64,000 nucleotides of DNA from Anastatus disparis (GCA_017163975.1 JAFFSR010000245.1:2743001-2807000), one strand, 5' to 3'. Shown: positions 23,331 through 35,285, counted from the first letter of the stretch. Notes: a model not told the origin generated them from the letters alone. A program made the numbers and translations.

Positions 23331-23770
23331 TAACTAGAAGAGTATCACATCTCCGGATCACGGATTTTGCTCTAACTTTGAGATAGGTTTTCAGATGTCA
23401 AAATATGGAAAAAGCCAGAGTTATAGACCCCAACGCTCAATATTTCTCTAGTTGCAGGCAATTAAAGAAAATCACTAAAAAAGTTACTAGATTTTAAAAC
23501 GCTTATAATTTTTTAGCTTTAATCGCTAGACGCTTGCTAGATGCTTTCATTTAAAAACAGTTGCAAGCGTCTAGCTATTAAAGCTAAAAAATTATAAGCG
23601 TTTTAAAATCTAGTAACTTTTTTAGTGATTTTCTTTAACTGCCTGCAACTAGAGAAATATTGAGCGTTGGGGTCTATAACTCTGGCTTTTTCCATATTTT
23701 GACATCTGAAAACCTATCTCAAAGTTAGAGCAAAATCCGTGATCCGGAGATGTGATACTCTCCTAGTTAG
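23331..23770. mobile_element. Palindromic element, ~440 bp, abutting the previous one
   Basis: The ends are CTAACTAGAAGAGTATCAC and GTGATACTCTCCTAGTTAG. Arms of ~200 bp are nearly perfect; the centre, near 23550, has GCTAGACGCTTGC facing GCAAGCGTCTAGC. It has no coding frame. It begins exactly where the previous palindrome ends. Confidence 0.83.
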
Positions 23771-24508
23771 AGATATTTTATAGAATAATCAAGCTTTTCG
23801 ATTTACATTCATAAATATTTCTAATTGTATTAAAAAGACTTTTGGAATATTTTTTGTTTGATTGAAAAGCGATGTTATAATGACAAACTTTTAAATACTT
23901 TTATTCAGCATATGTTAGGATGCGCTGTAGTCAAAAGTAGAAAAAACCTGTTTTTTTAGTGTTTTTTGCCTCTTATTAAAGATGTAACCTAAAAAGTCAA
24001 TGAATATTAGAACAATTTACTTAAATACAGTCCTATGCTAATTTCCAAATCATGAAATTATTTAACAAATGAGAATAATGTTGAAATATAGACAAAAGTA
24101 TCTTTAACTTATCATATACGTAAAAAGATTAGAAAATATTTCAAATATATTTTTACACTACTTTATTTGCTTATAGTAGTCTTTCTAGCCGAAAAAAATT
24201 TATAAGGGCTTTTCGATACAAAGACAACGAGAGATCACAGAGGTTTTTACAATCTTTGCTTATTGAGTTATGATCATTTAAACAATTGAATTTTGTCATA
24301 TCAAGGCCCATATCTATAGCTAAACTAAAGTTAGACTTCACATGGACAATGGCGTTCTTGTGTTAAAATCTAAATGTTTAGATGATCGTAACTCGTCAAA
24401 AAAAGATAATATTGTAGAAACCTTTGCGACCTTGCAATGCATTTGTCTCGAAAAGCTTTTTTTGGAATGAGTACCCACTCGATCCTCATTCCATTGAAGT
24501 TTTTTTGA

Positions 24509-24540
<32 letters not shown>

Positions 24541-24544
24541 AAGT
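23771..24544. other. AT-rich, ending in a (CT)n tract
   Basis: I see no gene. A (CT)n microsatellite lies at about 24511-24540 and the LINE 5' region follows directly. The minus-strand frame 24370-24558 only reads through this repeat. Confidence 0.5.
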
Positions 24545-24954
24545 AAGTAGATCACCACTACTACTAGTTCACTCCGGCTATTTTAATCTCTGGTTACAGC
24601 ATATTTTGCCCACGGGCTTTTTGTTTCAGAGATTCTGCACGCACAAATTGCAGAGAATCTTCGTAGATATTATTCAACTTCTGCGAGATTTCTTATGCAA
24701 TCACATTCGTTGATTTTCATTGTGCCGGTGGTTTGAGATTAGGTGGTTTGCCAATTTGGAGGTTATACACGGCTGTTCTCCTATCTTTCTCTTGTGGATG
24801 TCAACTGAGAGGCCCGCCCTACCTTACCAACAGTGACTACCAGAGGCAACACTTCTTCTTGATCTTCTGTTCGCACTACAGCGTCGCAGTGATGGTTTAT
24901 CATACGAGATGAGTGCTTGGTGTGAGATGTTTCTCTGTGCGTTCGTCTGTTATT

Positions 24955-26236
24955 ATGGGGCTTTGTTCTCTTTGTAAGATAGTTGTCTTATCTACAGATG
25001 CGGCTCTTCTCTGCTCAAATTGCAAATCTTTTTATTATTTAAATTGCTGTAAGAGCTCGTGGTTTCTTAATGAGAATATCATAGTTTGTTGTACGAAAGA
25101 TATAATTCGTTTTAGGAAGCCCTCTGACAGTAGTGCGCGTTCGGTAGCCACTGATGACATTATTCCGCCTTCTCATCGGTCTTTAGATTCGACTCCGAAT
25201 AATCAGCGCTCTCAAAAGAGGGACGTGGCCTCACCTGACCACCTACTTGAACCGTCGCCTAGACGACGCTGTCATTCTGACTCAAGTTCCTCCCCCTCCT
25301 TTGTGGATAGCATAGTCACTTCGGGTGTAGACTACATACAGTTTAACGCCTCTGATTCGTCCTCATTTACTACTACTGGTTTGCTAGCTGCTCAAGTCCC
25401 ACCTGTAGATTCTCTTCTCCTTACCGATACTATGCCGGGGCCTCTCCACCCTAAAGTTGATTTTCCAGAGTCAGCACCTGAATGGTCTACATTGCTCTGT
25501 GGTAATGTTGACAAGAAATATGATCAAGCACTAGAAGTATCAAATAAATTGCTTGAGTCAAATAATAAGTTGGTGGAGTCTAATAAAAGTATTTTAACTG
25601 AATTGAGTTCACTTCGTTCTGAAATTGAAGAGGTTAAAAGCTCTGTTGCTGATATTAAGAAGCAACATGAGGCCTTATCTGATCGGCTTGATCAATATAT
25701 TGCTTCTTGTACTTCAACAGAAGTGTCATTAATGCGTGATTCATATGAAATGCTTTTTTCTGGCATTCAATCCACGGTCGAGCTTAGTAACGAGAATATC
25801 ATTGTCTCTGTGCTCAAGGGGATTGGGCTTGATTATGGTACCAGGTTTATAATTGGTACTCGTTAATGGTTACCTGCTCCTCTTATAGATGTCGATCAAC
25901 CAGAGGGATCACAGTCCAACAAATTTCGTGCCTTTGTTGGCTAATTTTTATCTGATGCTGTGCGTGACAGCATTGTTGAGGTGACTCCCAAATTGCGTCA
26001 ACGCTCAACAATTCTTTAATTCCGGTGGAAATTCCAAAATCTTTGCTAGACTCATTTGGCCCAAACCGGTCTATAAGCTTCTTTCTAAGGCCATTCGACG
26101 AGCCACAGAGCTGAATTACATTTAGCCGATTGTTTTAAACTTAACAGTTTGTATGCGGCCTTCTAAAGAAGAGCTCATACCTATCTAGAATGAGGCTCAG
26201 TTAGCAGAGCCGAAACCTTCCAAAGCTAAAAAATAA
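24955..26236 (+). pseudogene. LINE ORF1 with PHD-like finger and coiled coil
   Basis: From the ATG at 24955 the protein starts MGLCSLCK and carries cysteines spaced as in a PHD-type finger (CSLC...CSNC...NCC...CC) over the first ~45 residues. A Ser/Pro-rich linker follows, then at about residues 190-255 a heptad-rich coiled coil (NKLLESNNKLVESNKSILTE). The first stop is at 25864; remnants of the C-terminal part continue with stops and a shift to a stop at 26234-26236 after KPSKAKK. ORF1 proteins bind the LINE RNA. An upstream in-frame GTG at 24913 is less likely as the start. Confidence 0.72.
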
Positions 26237-26257
26237 GGTTTACATGGCTCTCTTGTA

Positions 26258-28640
26258 ATGAACTCTTGTTCGTTCAATAATTCTTCTTTTAATTCTAACT
26301 TAAATAATGCAAATCTTAATCTCACCTCCAATAAAAATTCAAACCTTTTCAATACTAAATCTAACATGAACTATTTTCAAAATCTTATTATTTTTCACGT
26401 GAACGTGAACCGTATTAAAACTCATTTTGCTGAAATTGAATTTCATATAATCTCCAATAAACCTGACATTTTTGCAGTTATAGAGACATTTTTGATATAT
26501 CTTGATGGTTTTCACACCCGTGATTTCCTCAAAATCAAGATTCTGTCGCAATCTAATCCGTTGTTTGATAATACTGCGGAATATATTATATCTGAAGTCT
26601 CTCTTGGTACTGAAAAACTTATTTTTGTAGTCGTTAATTTACGCCCTAAGGCGCTTTATTCTGATGACTTCTTCAGTGATCTTTCTATGTTTTTACCTTC
26701 TTTTAAGAACGTGATAATTACTGGGGACTTTAAAATCAATTTATCATCTAAAAATTATTCTTCTGATACGTTGCGATCACTTATTTCTTCTTATGCTCTC
26801 TAGGTGGTCCCCTCTGGTCCTACTCATCATACACTTACATCTGATTATTCTACTCATTCATGGATCGACCTATTTATCATTAATGCCGAGAGTTCGTTGC
26901 ACTTATATAGCAAATCTTCAATTCCTTTCATTGCAGGTCATGATCTTATAACGATCACATATAGAGCATATAAACCACAAACCTTATTCTTCTAGAAAAT
27001 TTCACTTCCGCGATCTTAAAAATATAAATAGAGTTAGCTTGAATAGTTCTATTTCTGCTCGCCTTTCTTCTTATATACAAGAGAGCCATACTGACCTTAG
27101 GTCAACTGTTGATCAAATAAATCATGTTGTAAATAGTTTGTCTTCTGTCCTTGTCTCATCCTTCAATTCTGAAATTGCACCACTTAAATGTCAGAGTCTC
27201 TCTATAAAAAAAGCCCTGAGTTTCTTCTGAAATACGAGCAAAGATGCGTGAGCGTGATAGGGCCTATAGAAGTTCTGCTTGCTCTGGTTCCATCCTCTGC
27301 ATTGCTCACTATAGAAAGCTCAGAAGTGAGATTTCAAACTCCCTTGATTCGGCGAAGAATGATTTCATTGCTAAGCGTTTGACTACCTCAGTGAATTCAA
27401 CCAACCGTTGGTTAATTTTACATAAAATTGGTCTCTCGTGTAAAGTATTACCATCACCTCTACAGTATTTCTCATCTCAGGCCTTATTAAATCACTACAC
27501 GTCTGTTCCTTCATCATTATCTGCTCTGACTGATGAAGAAATTCGGAGAGTGCTCTCTTTACCATCACGTTATGATTTGCCAGTTTTTGATTTCTCTGTG
27601 GTCAGCTGTTCCATGGTTAGTTCATTGCTACAAATAACTTCCTCTAAGGCGGTTGGATCCGACCACCTCTCAACTGATATGTTGAAGATCACTGTGGATT
27701 TTATTATGCCTTCTCTAACCCATATTGTCAACTCATCCCTGTCATCTGGGGTATTTCCTCATGCATAGAAAAGGGTCTTTCTTCTGCCTTTGGCGGAAAC
27801 AATCAAAATAGATTCACCATCTCAAACACGATGTATTGCCAAATTATGTGAGATTTCGAAGGTTCTCGAGAGGTTAGTGCACATTCAACTGTGTTCTCAT
27901 CTTGATACAAATGCCTTACTTAACCCTCTTCAGACAGGTTTTCGAAAGGCAAATAGTACACAGACAGCACTTCTAAAACTTCTTGATGATGATCGTCATG
28001 CTATCGATAAAAGGATGGTAACAGTTTTGCTTCTATTTGATTTCTCGAAGGCATTTGATACGGTGCCTCATTCGAGACTTCTTCTTAAGCTCCGTGCTCT
28101 TAATTGTTCTGACTCTGTTATAAATTGGTTCGCATCTTATTTAAGAGGCAGGCACTACTCTGTTCCTGACCTCGACAACATGGTGGGTGAATGGGTCTCC
28201 TGTACAGCTGGTGAACCACAGGGAAGTGTCTTAGGTCCTTTACTCTTCTCGATCTACATAAACGACCTTCTATTGGTACGTAACCCAGCACATTCTTTTT
28301 GCCTACAGCTCTACCACTCTTTTCTTCCGATTAATCTGGACCACGAGGTTGATTTCATAAATCACGAGGTGGCTCCTGTGGTAAAATAGGCAAATGATAA
28401 TCGATTATCCTTGAATCCCAGCAAAATGCAAGCAATTTTTCTTGGTAGTGAGCAATGTATCTCAAGAATTAAACTTTCAACCTGTCTTAAAATCTTTGTT
28501 AACAATGTTTCTATAGCATATACAGATGTTGTCAAGAACTTGCGAGTCTGGATCAGTAGCTCTTTGAACTGGAGTAAACAAATTAACTCAGCTATTGATC
28601 GTATTTTTGGAACTTTAGTCTCTCAAGTTCCATAGACATG
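26258..28640 (+). pseudogene. LINE ORF2: endonuclease and RT, broken
   Basis: The ATG at 26258 lies 21 nt after the ORF1 stop. Endonuclease remnants include IIFHVNVNRI, the ITGDFKINL block, and HTWID-like THSWIDLFI with GHDLI, but the middle of the domain (~60 residues) is missing. RT remnants include SSKAVGSDHLS, QTGFRKANSTQT, LLFDFSKAFDTVPH (28032-28070) and PQGSVLGPLLFSIYINDL (28212-28265). Where FADDLQLY is expected (28291-28315) the frame reads SFCLQLY, so both catalytic aspartates are gone. Stops include TAG at 26801, TGA near 27228 in one frame, TAG near 27766 and TAG near 28387. Confidence 0.8.
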
Positions 28641-29160
28641 CTCTGACGAGAAAGGTAAAAAAGTAGTTTATCGAGGTCTTGATCTTTCCGATTATTGACT
28701 ACTGTAGTGTAGTTTATGATGACTTGCCTCAAACTTTAAACCTCAAACTCCATCGTGCTTTTAATGCCTGCGTGAGATTTGTCTTTAGCAACATTATCAA
28801 ACGTGAAAGGGTCATTCTTTTTCGTCTTGAACTGGGGTAGTTATCAGTCAGTAATAGGCGGCTTTATTTTAAAGCAGTTCTTGCACGTGCTATTATAACG
28901 TACCAAAATCCACAATACCTTGCTACGAAGTTTGTTCGTGCAAATGTTGATGCAGCTGTTAGGTCGTCAAGTAGGCTACCTCCTCGTCTACTTGTATGCC
29001 CATTAGTACGAACAGCCGCTATGTTAAATTCATTGACCTACACAGCATCTTCTTACATCAATGAACACAATGATCTTTTCATGGATTTTCACTCGGAGCG
29101 TACTTTGTTAAATAAATCACGCTTATATAACAAGCTAATAACAGACGAGCAATAATATTT

Positions 29161-29553
29161 TCCATGTTTTTTCATATTTCGGCATCTATTTATAACTATA
29201 CATTGTGGATTCAATGCATACACAATTTATATATGCAGGACAGTTGGAAAGAAGAGTACTTCTCAAAATAGTGTATTTTGAAAAAATTAAATAAAGTTAT
29301 TTAATTTTAACTTTCTCACCAGCTGAAGTTAATATTTCTGTCTCGCCATAAAAGTTAATAATTTATCAATAGTGACCTGATCGGCAACAGGGTTATACAC
29401 GACTACGCACTATTCTAATTCTTAGAAAATTACAGCTGCCTGTTCACTTTTTTACATAAAATGAACTATACTATGCTATGCAGAGTTATATCTTCTATCT
29501 CTGTCTCTATGCTATTGAAGCGCGAGAACGTCTGTGCGTTATAAATAGAAAAG

Positions 29554-29607
<54 letters not shown>
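29161..29607. other. AT-rich with a (TA)n tract at its end
   Basis: I see no gene. A (TA)n tract at about 29559-29607 is the target in which LTR C sits. Confidence 0.5.
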
Positions 29608-29610
<3 letters not shown>

Positions 29611-30820
29611 AACGTTTTTCCCTTTCAGGAGGGGGGAAATACGTGTTAACTCCTGTTGCCGGACGCTTCAGTGAGTAACCAGAGTAAGATCGGCAGGAGT
29701 AGGAAGGATTGGACGGCGGAAGATGAAGGAAAGTAACCGGGTAGTACACGTTCGTTTATGCTAGGGAGTAACTTGGCTTTATTGTGCTCTGTACTTCATT
29801 TTCAACGACGTTTACAAAATAAAAGTAATATTCATCAATCAAAACTAAAGCTTACTATTTTTATACAATGCTAATAGCTAACCTAACCTTAATATAATTT
29901 ACAAACCAAATAATCAAATTATCTTTTTATCTTTGTATAGGCCACTTGAAGGCTTGTTAAATGAATCAGTAATTAACTTTTAATAAAATAAATTTAATGA
30001 AACTAAACTTAATTTGTTCAATAAAAATATAAAAGAAATAAAACTAGAATTTCTAGTCATTTAAATAAAAGAAACAAACTTTTAATGAATTATCAGAATC
30101 TATTTAATTGACTCGTGGTCTGATTCGGCCTAAGAGGTCTATTTTTCGTCGGTGGCCTCTACCTGTAACAATACGCAAGAAAGAAACCAAAAAGATTATC
30201 AAGTGAATAATTAAATCAAATAGGTGTACGGCACCTTAATATAATCTAAAACGCTATAATTAATACTACGGCGAAAATGGGTGGACGGCATCTTAATATA
30301 ATCTAAAACGCTATAATTAATACTACGGCAAAAATGGGTGGGCGGCACCCTTAAATTTAACGGCGCAACGGAGTGTATGCGGCAGCAAAAGGTTGCGAGT
30401 GTATGCTCTTAGGTAACATAGATTTAAGCCTGTGTGCTCACTTGACGTATCTCTATGCTGCCAGCATATGCATTAGAGTGTAGACCTGTGTGCTCACTTG
30501 ATCTACCCTCATGTGCAAGAGAGAGAAGCTCTGCCTTAGCTGTGGTGCTCCACAAACGAAGACAGCAAGCCTCTATCTGTCTCACTCTCTCTTAGCCTTG
30601 TGTGCTCACTTAGGTAAAGAGAGAGAGAGGAGACTGTAGTCTACACTGCTTCGCTTGGCTTAGCTTCTCGGCTTCTTATATACTCGAGCCTCATTTTTCT
30701 CGTTGCGTGCAACGAGACGTTCGGGGTTGCCACCTAGCGGCTGAGCTCAGAACTACTGTTCTATAGTAGCTTGGCCGTTAGGCGGGAGATTTGAATGCGC
30801 GAGTATGTATACTCATCGCA
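29608..30820 (+). mobile_element. Solo LTR C
   Basis: It starts TGTAACGTTTTTCCC, ends GTATACTCATCGCA and is 1213 bp long. The termini match LTRs A and B (TGTAACGTTT...TCGCA) and the 3' region shares the pattern TATA-like box, then TAGCGGCTGAGC.CAG, although the interior is more diverged. The flanks ATAT and ATAC differ by one base, so the target duplication in this (TA)n context is uncertain. There is an internal ~60-bp tandem duplication at 30222-30350 (AATCTAAAACGCTATAATTA twice). Confidence 0.72.
30417..30625. promoter_or_regulatory. Stem-loops in LTR C with a shared loop motif
   Basis: CATAGA (30417-30422) pairs with TCTATG (30452-30457) around CCTGTGTGCTCACTTGA (30429-30445). GTAGA (30480-30484) pairs with TCTAC (30502-30506) around exactly the same 17-nt loop. 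CTCTCTCTTA (30585-30594) pairs with TAAAGAGAGAG (30615-30625, one bulge) around CCTTGTGTGCTCACTTA. The TATA-like CTTATATAC is at 30675. Stems here are shorter than in LTRs A and B. Confidence 0.58.
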
Positions 30821-30880
<60 letters not shown>

Positions 30881-31628
30881 TAGGGGGGGTACCCCCCTGC
30901 TCGCACTGCTCGCCAACCCCCAGTTGTGCTATAAATATAATTATATATTAAACATTTAAATCATTTTTAAATTTTTAAATCATTTTTTTTTTAGTTTCGT
31001 TGATAATTTAGTATATTATTTGATATATCGTAATGATTTTGAGTTTTATAAGATTTATAGGATTATTTTGTTATAATTCCTTTTTTATATCTTTTTTCTC
31101 ATTTTAAACATTTTATGAGATATATCAAAAATTCATACTAAAATTTATAAATTTATTATGATATTGTAAATGAAATTATTACATGATCATTATATCATAT
31201 TTTATTTAAAATTTAGTTATTTATATAACAAATAAATAAATAAAATAATTTTAAATTATTTTATACTTACTTATATTACATTTACCTGTATAAAAGTTAT
31301 GAATATGTTTTTTTATTTATTGTTGTTAGTAGTTAAATTATTTATTTATTAAAATTTCGATTTATAAATTTTAAATAATCATAACTTTTAAATATTTTAG
31401 TTAATTTTTAAATATTTTATTTTTTTTTATTTTTAATAATATTGATAATGTTTAAAAATTTTTTTAAATTTATTATTATATATTGAAATATTTATGATTT
31501 ATTTTAATTTTTCATATTTTATTAATAATGTTAGCTAATCTTAATAAATATTTAGAATAAATTTCATGACTTTGATTAAAGTAATATTCTGCTATTGGTT
31601 CGCGTATTATTTTTTAATATTTCTTTCT

Positions 31629-31934
31629 AAACTATGTTAGGTACAATATCTCTGTTTTTCGATTCATTTTGAATATATATTTTATTTACATTTTTACAAC
31701 GTGAAAGAGTTATTTGTGCTCCTATGTTATATTTGAATAATTTAGTTATTTTTAATCGCGTTTCATTACATAATCCATTTTTATACTTAAATTTCGAATT
31801 AACATAATTATGGTATTTACTTTTAATTTCAGTTCGTGTGGAGGTAATCCTTCTCTTATGTTATTTAACATTTCTATTGAATAATTCAAATGAATATTAT
31901 CATCCGTTTGATCTACACCTTTGTAAAACAAATA
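31629..31934 (-). pseudogene. Helitron helicase fragment, first copy
   Basis: This is the equivalent of 32378-32683 in the left unit of the tandem duplication, with the same GLPPHELKLK coding stretch (about 31830-31860). A one-base difference in a T run alters its end relative to the other copy. Confidence 0.65.
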
Positions 31935-32377
31935 TAAATAGTTATTAATCTTGAAAGTTATATAAATTTAAACATAAATATTAATATCAATTAATTTTAA
32001 AAGTTGTATAAATCAATACTATTAAAGGTTTATAATGTAAGGTGGTGTGGAAATCTGAATCCTCAACACTATATGCTTATTTTTATTTTAATACAATAAA
32101 ATATTTATAATATGAACAAATTATTAAAAATCATTATGTTTTCAACAAATGAATTAATTATAGTGTTGAGGAATTGTAATAGAATTAATATTGATAATGT
32201 TTAAAAATTTTTTTTAAATTTATTATTATGTATTGAAATATTTATGATTTATTTTAATTTTTCATATTTTATTAATAATGTTAGCTAATCTTAATAAATA
32301 TTTAGAATAAATTTCATGACTTTGATTAAAGTAATATTCTGCTATTGGTTCGCGTATTATTTTTTTAATATTTCTTT

Positions 32378-32683
32378 CTAAACTATGTTAGGTACAATAT
32401 CTCTGTTTTTCGATTCATTTTGAATATATATTTTATTTACATTTTTACAACGTGAAAGAGTTATTTGTGCTTCTATGTTATATTTGAATAATTTAGTTAT
32501 TTTTAATCGCGTTTCATTACATAATCCATTTTTTATACTTAAATTTCGAATTAACATAATTATGGTATTTATTTTTAATTTCAGTTCGTGTGGAGGTAAT
32601 CCTTCTCTTATGTTATTTAACATTTCTATTGAATAATTCAAATGAATATTATCATCCGTTTGATCTACACCTTTGTAAAACAA
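32378..32683 (-). pseudogene. Helitron (Pif1-type) helicase C-terminal fragment, second copy
   Basis: The ~100-residue frame reads YKGVDQTDDNIHL, then NNIREGLPPHELKLKIN, then IMLIRNLSIKNGLCNETRLK. The run LPPHxLxLKxxxxxMLxRNLxxxxGLCNGTRL is the signature of the C-terminal helicase lobe of Helitron proteins, which unwinds DNA during rolling-circle transposition. ATPase motifs I-III are absent. It cannot function alone. Confidence 0.75.
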
Positions 32684-33173
32684 ATATAAATAGTTATTAA
32701 TCTTGAAAGTTATATAAATTTAAACATAAATATTAATATCAATTAATTTTAAAAGTTGTATAAATCAATACTATTAAAGGTTTATAATGTAAGGTGGTGT
32801 GGAAATCTGAATCCTCAACACTATATGCTTATTTTTATTTTAATACAATAAAATATTTATAATATGAACAAATTATTAAAAATCATTATGTTTTCAACAA
32901 ATGAATTAATTATAGTGTTGAGGAATTGTAATAGAATTAATTTAAATTTATATTTATTAATTTCAGATAAACTATGTAAAAAATGGTAATAAGATATCTG
33001 ATGAGGCACATGTTTTTCATTTTAAATATAATAAATTGTAATTTTATGCAACTACTTTCGAGTTTTCAACAAAAAAAAATTAAAATTTTTATATTTTTAT
33101 GTAATATTATACTTAAAATATAATAAAAAAATATAAAACTATATTATGCAATATTTGATGGTTCTAAAAGGTT

Positions 33174-33340
33174 GTTGGGGGATTGTGGGGGGGGGGGATT
33201 AGCGGGGGTCTATGGGGGGATGTGGGGGGATGTGGGGGGGGGTTAATGATCGATAACATAAAATAACGTAAATTTACGTTATTTAATTAATAAAAATCAT
33301 GTGGGGGCTGTGGGAGGGCTGTGGGGGGATGTGGGGGGGC
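33174..33340 (+). repeat. G-run cluster
   Basis: More than ten runs of five or more G occur here, mostly as the unit GGGGGGATGTG, interrupted near 33245-33300 by AT sequence. Such spacing can form G-quadruplexes. It lies at the putative 5' end of the Helitron. Confidence 0.75.
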
Positions 33341-33349
33341 ACCGACTGA

Positions 33350-33699
33350 ATTTTGGTTCATATAACCAATAGTTAAAATACATTAAATAATTATATAGTT
33401 ATAATATAGGGAGATATATATAGGTAACCAAATCGTGCGCAAAAAAATAGATTTTTCTTAAACTTAAGGAATATAATAAGTTCCAAAAGATGCCACTAGA
33501 GTTTTTAAAAATTTTAAGACCATAAGAAAATAAACTCCGAGAGCTACAAGACCTCAAAGTTACAATGTTTCACATATTTCGCGATTTTATACGATTTTTA
33601 GCTATATTTTATTCCTACAAAATCAAGTCATTCGTTAAAATAATAGATACAGAAAATATTTAAAATTTTCTAAATTTTCAATTTTGAAAGTAGATTACA
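33350..33699. other. AT-rich, no gene
   Basis: I see nothing coding or repeated. The I-like LINE 5' region begins somewhere after this stretch. Confidence 0.45.
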
Positions 33700-33875
33700 A
33701 GGTTAAAAAATAATATCCTAATATCGACACAGTCTTCGACGAGAGCTCGTCGCGAACACACGTGTTTGCAAACAATCCGTGTATCTCAACGAAGCTAAGC
33801 AATAGTATAGTGAAAACACAATAGTCTATAGTGATTAAAGTTTATACCTGTAATTGCGCTTCGGCGTAATTAAAG

Positions 33876-35285
33876 ATGATGACTGCGGGAGAAGCATCTC
33901 CTGACAGGAGTGAAATACCAACGTTTTAGGCAAAAAGAGTAGAAAATATCAGTTATGCAGACGCGACCCAAAAATTCATGTCCCCAAAAAAAAACCAAGG
34001 ATTAATATTAGTATGTGTAGATGAACTCAACCCAACAGATTATACCTGTGCGATAGGAGATATTGTCAGTCCAAAAAATGTAATAGCATCAACAAAAACT
34101 TCAAACAATCGTATTTGCATCTATTTAACATTAAAAGAACTAGTAGACAAACTAACAGATGATAAAGAATTCATAATTATAAAAGAGAAAAAAGTATTTA
34201 TTAGACCACTTGTAGGTAAATACAAAAAAATTATATTCTCTAACGTATCACCAAACGTTCCCAATCTCGTATTTGAAGACTTATTGGACGAACTAAAAGT
34301 AAACCGAAATGCATCTGTCTCAATATTAAAAGCTAGTATAGAAAAAGAGGGATATGACCATGTCATTAGCTCACGAAGACAGGCTTTCGTCAAAACAGAA
34401 GACATAAAAATAATACCTGAAGTTTTTAAATTGAATTACGAAAACATAAGCTATTTCATTTATTCCAGTACAGACACACTAAGATGCTTTATATGTAAGA
34501 AAGAAGGACACATTGCACGATATTGCGAAAATAAACAAAGCCGAGATAGTGAAATTCCAACGGTAAATAACAGTACGAATGTGAATATTTTGAATAATGA
34601 TACAAGTCTTGCTAACCACACTATGACCAATCTAAACGAAACTCAAGATGTAAATAAAAACGGACATGACAAAATATTAGAAAATAAAATTATACACAAC
34701 AATGAAGAACCTACGGAAGAAATGGAAATAGAACTAGGTAAAAGAGAAAACAAACGAGCATACTCACAAATTAGTTCAACCGATACAAAAATGAGTTTAA
34801 ATGAAAAATACAATGATGATTTTCCTAAATTAACACAGGATAAAATAATAAAACAACAAACAAAAAAAGAAAAAATTATAACAACAGAGGAAAATATAAC
34901 TAAAACTCAAGAAACAATTAATCTTAATGCTATACTTACTGGAAAAAATAAAACAAACACCCAACAACTAAATACAACTCCAATGGATAAATTGGACAAA
35001 AAATTAATTAGTTTAAGAACATACTTAAATGAATCTAAAACTATGCTGAATTACATCCAATTCAAAAACCTACTCGAAAATCTAAGTGGTGCGAAAAATC
35101 CTATTGAAATAGTACGTGAACACACAACAAACATAGAAGAATCCATCCAATTCATAAAAACGGACGTATACCCAAATGTGAGGGATAGTGGCATAAAAAG
35201 AAGATGCATCTTACTTCTAAAATCCTTAACAAGAGCAACAAATACTCCTCTATGCACACAAACAACATCAGACACAGAACAGTAA
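33876..35285 (+). pseudogene. LINE ORF1 (Gag-like, CCHC knuckle)
   Basis: The ATG pair at 33876/33879 is in frame with the long frame 33978-35285, separated by one TAG at 33927. After the stop the frame reads ISYADATQ, a segment common at the start of such ORF1 proteins. An RRM-like N-terminal half is followed by a knuckle CFICKKEGHIARYC near 34484-34525. The C-terminal third is Asn/Lys/Thr-rich. The protein would coat the LINE RNA. Apart from the TAG the frame is intact. Confidence 0.75.

Larger units (their letters stand above)
24545..29160 (+). mobile_element. CR1-type LINE, copy 2, near full length but decayed
   Basis: The segment contains a ~400-bp 5' UTR, ORF1 with an N-terminal PHD-like zinc finger, ORF2 with endonuclease and RT remnants and a C-terminal region to about 29155. 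PHD-bearing ORF1 proteins are known from CR1-group LINEs. ORF1 and ORF2 each contain several stops and shifts, and the catalytic YADD box is missing. The 3' boundary is not sharp; I found no tandem-repeat tail. Confidence 0.82.
31437..32940. repeat. ~750-bp tandem duplication, nearly identical copies
   Basis: 31437-32188 and 32189-32940 match almost base for base over ~750 bp with a few single-base and homopolymer differences. Both copies carry the helicase fragment. The high identity in otherwise decayed DNA implies a recent duplication or an assembly artefact. Confidence 0.88.
30880..33349 (-). mobile_element. Helitron remnant
   Basis: On the minus strand the 3' terminus reads GGGGGGTACCCCCC hairpin, then CTAG (30880-30883) followed by T, matching the Helitron rule of a short hairpin before CTRR with insertion before T. 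The body carries a Helitron-type Pif1 helicase fragment in the same orientation. The 5' end is uncertain; a TC-starting candidate is TCAGTCGGTGCCCCC at 33349, but the base before it is T and not A. It lacks the Rep/HUH domain and most of the helicase. Confidence 0.62.
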
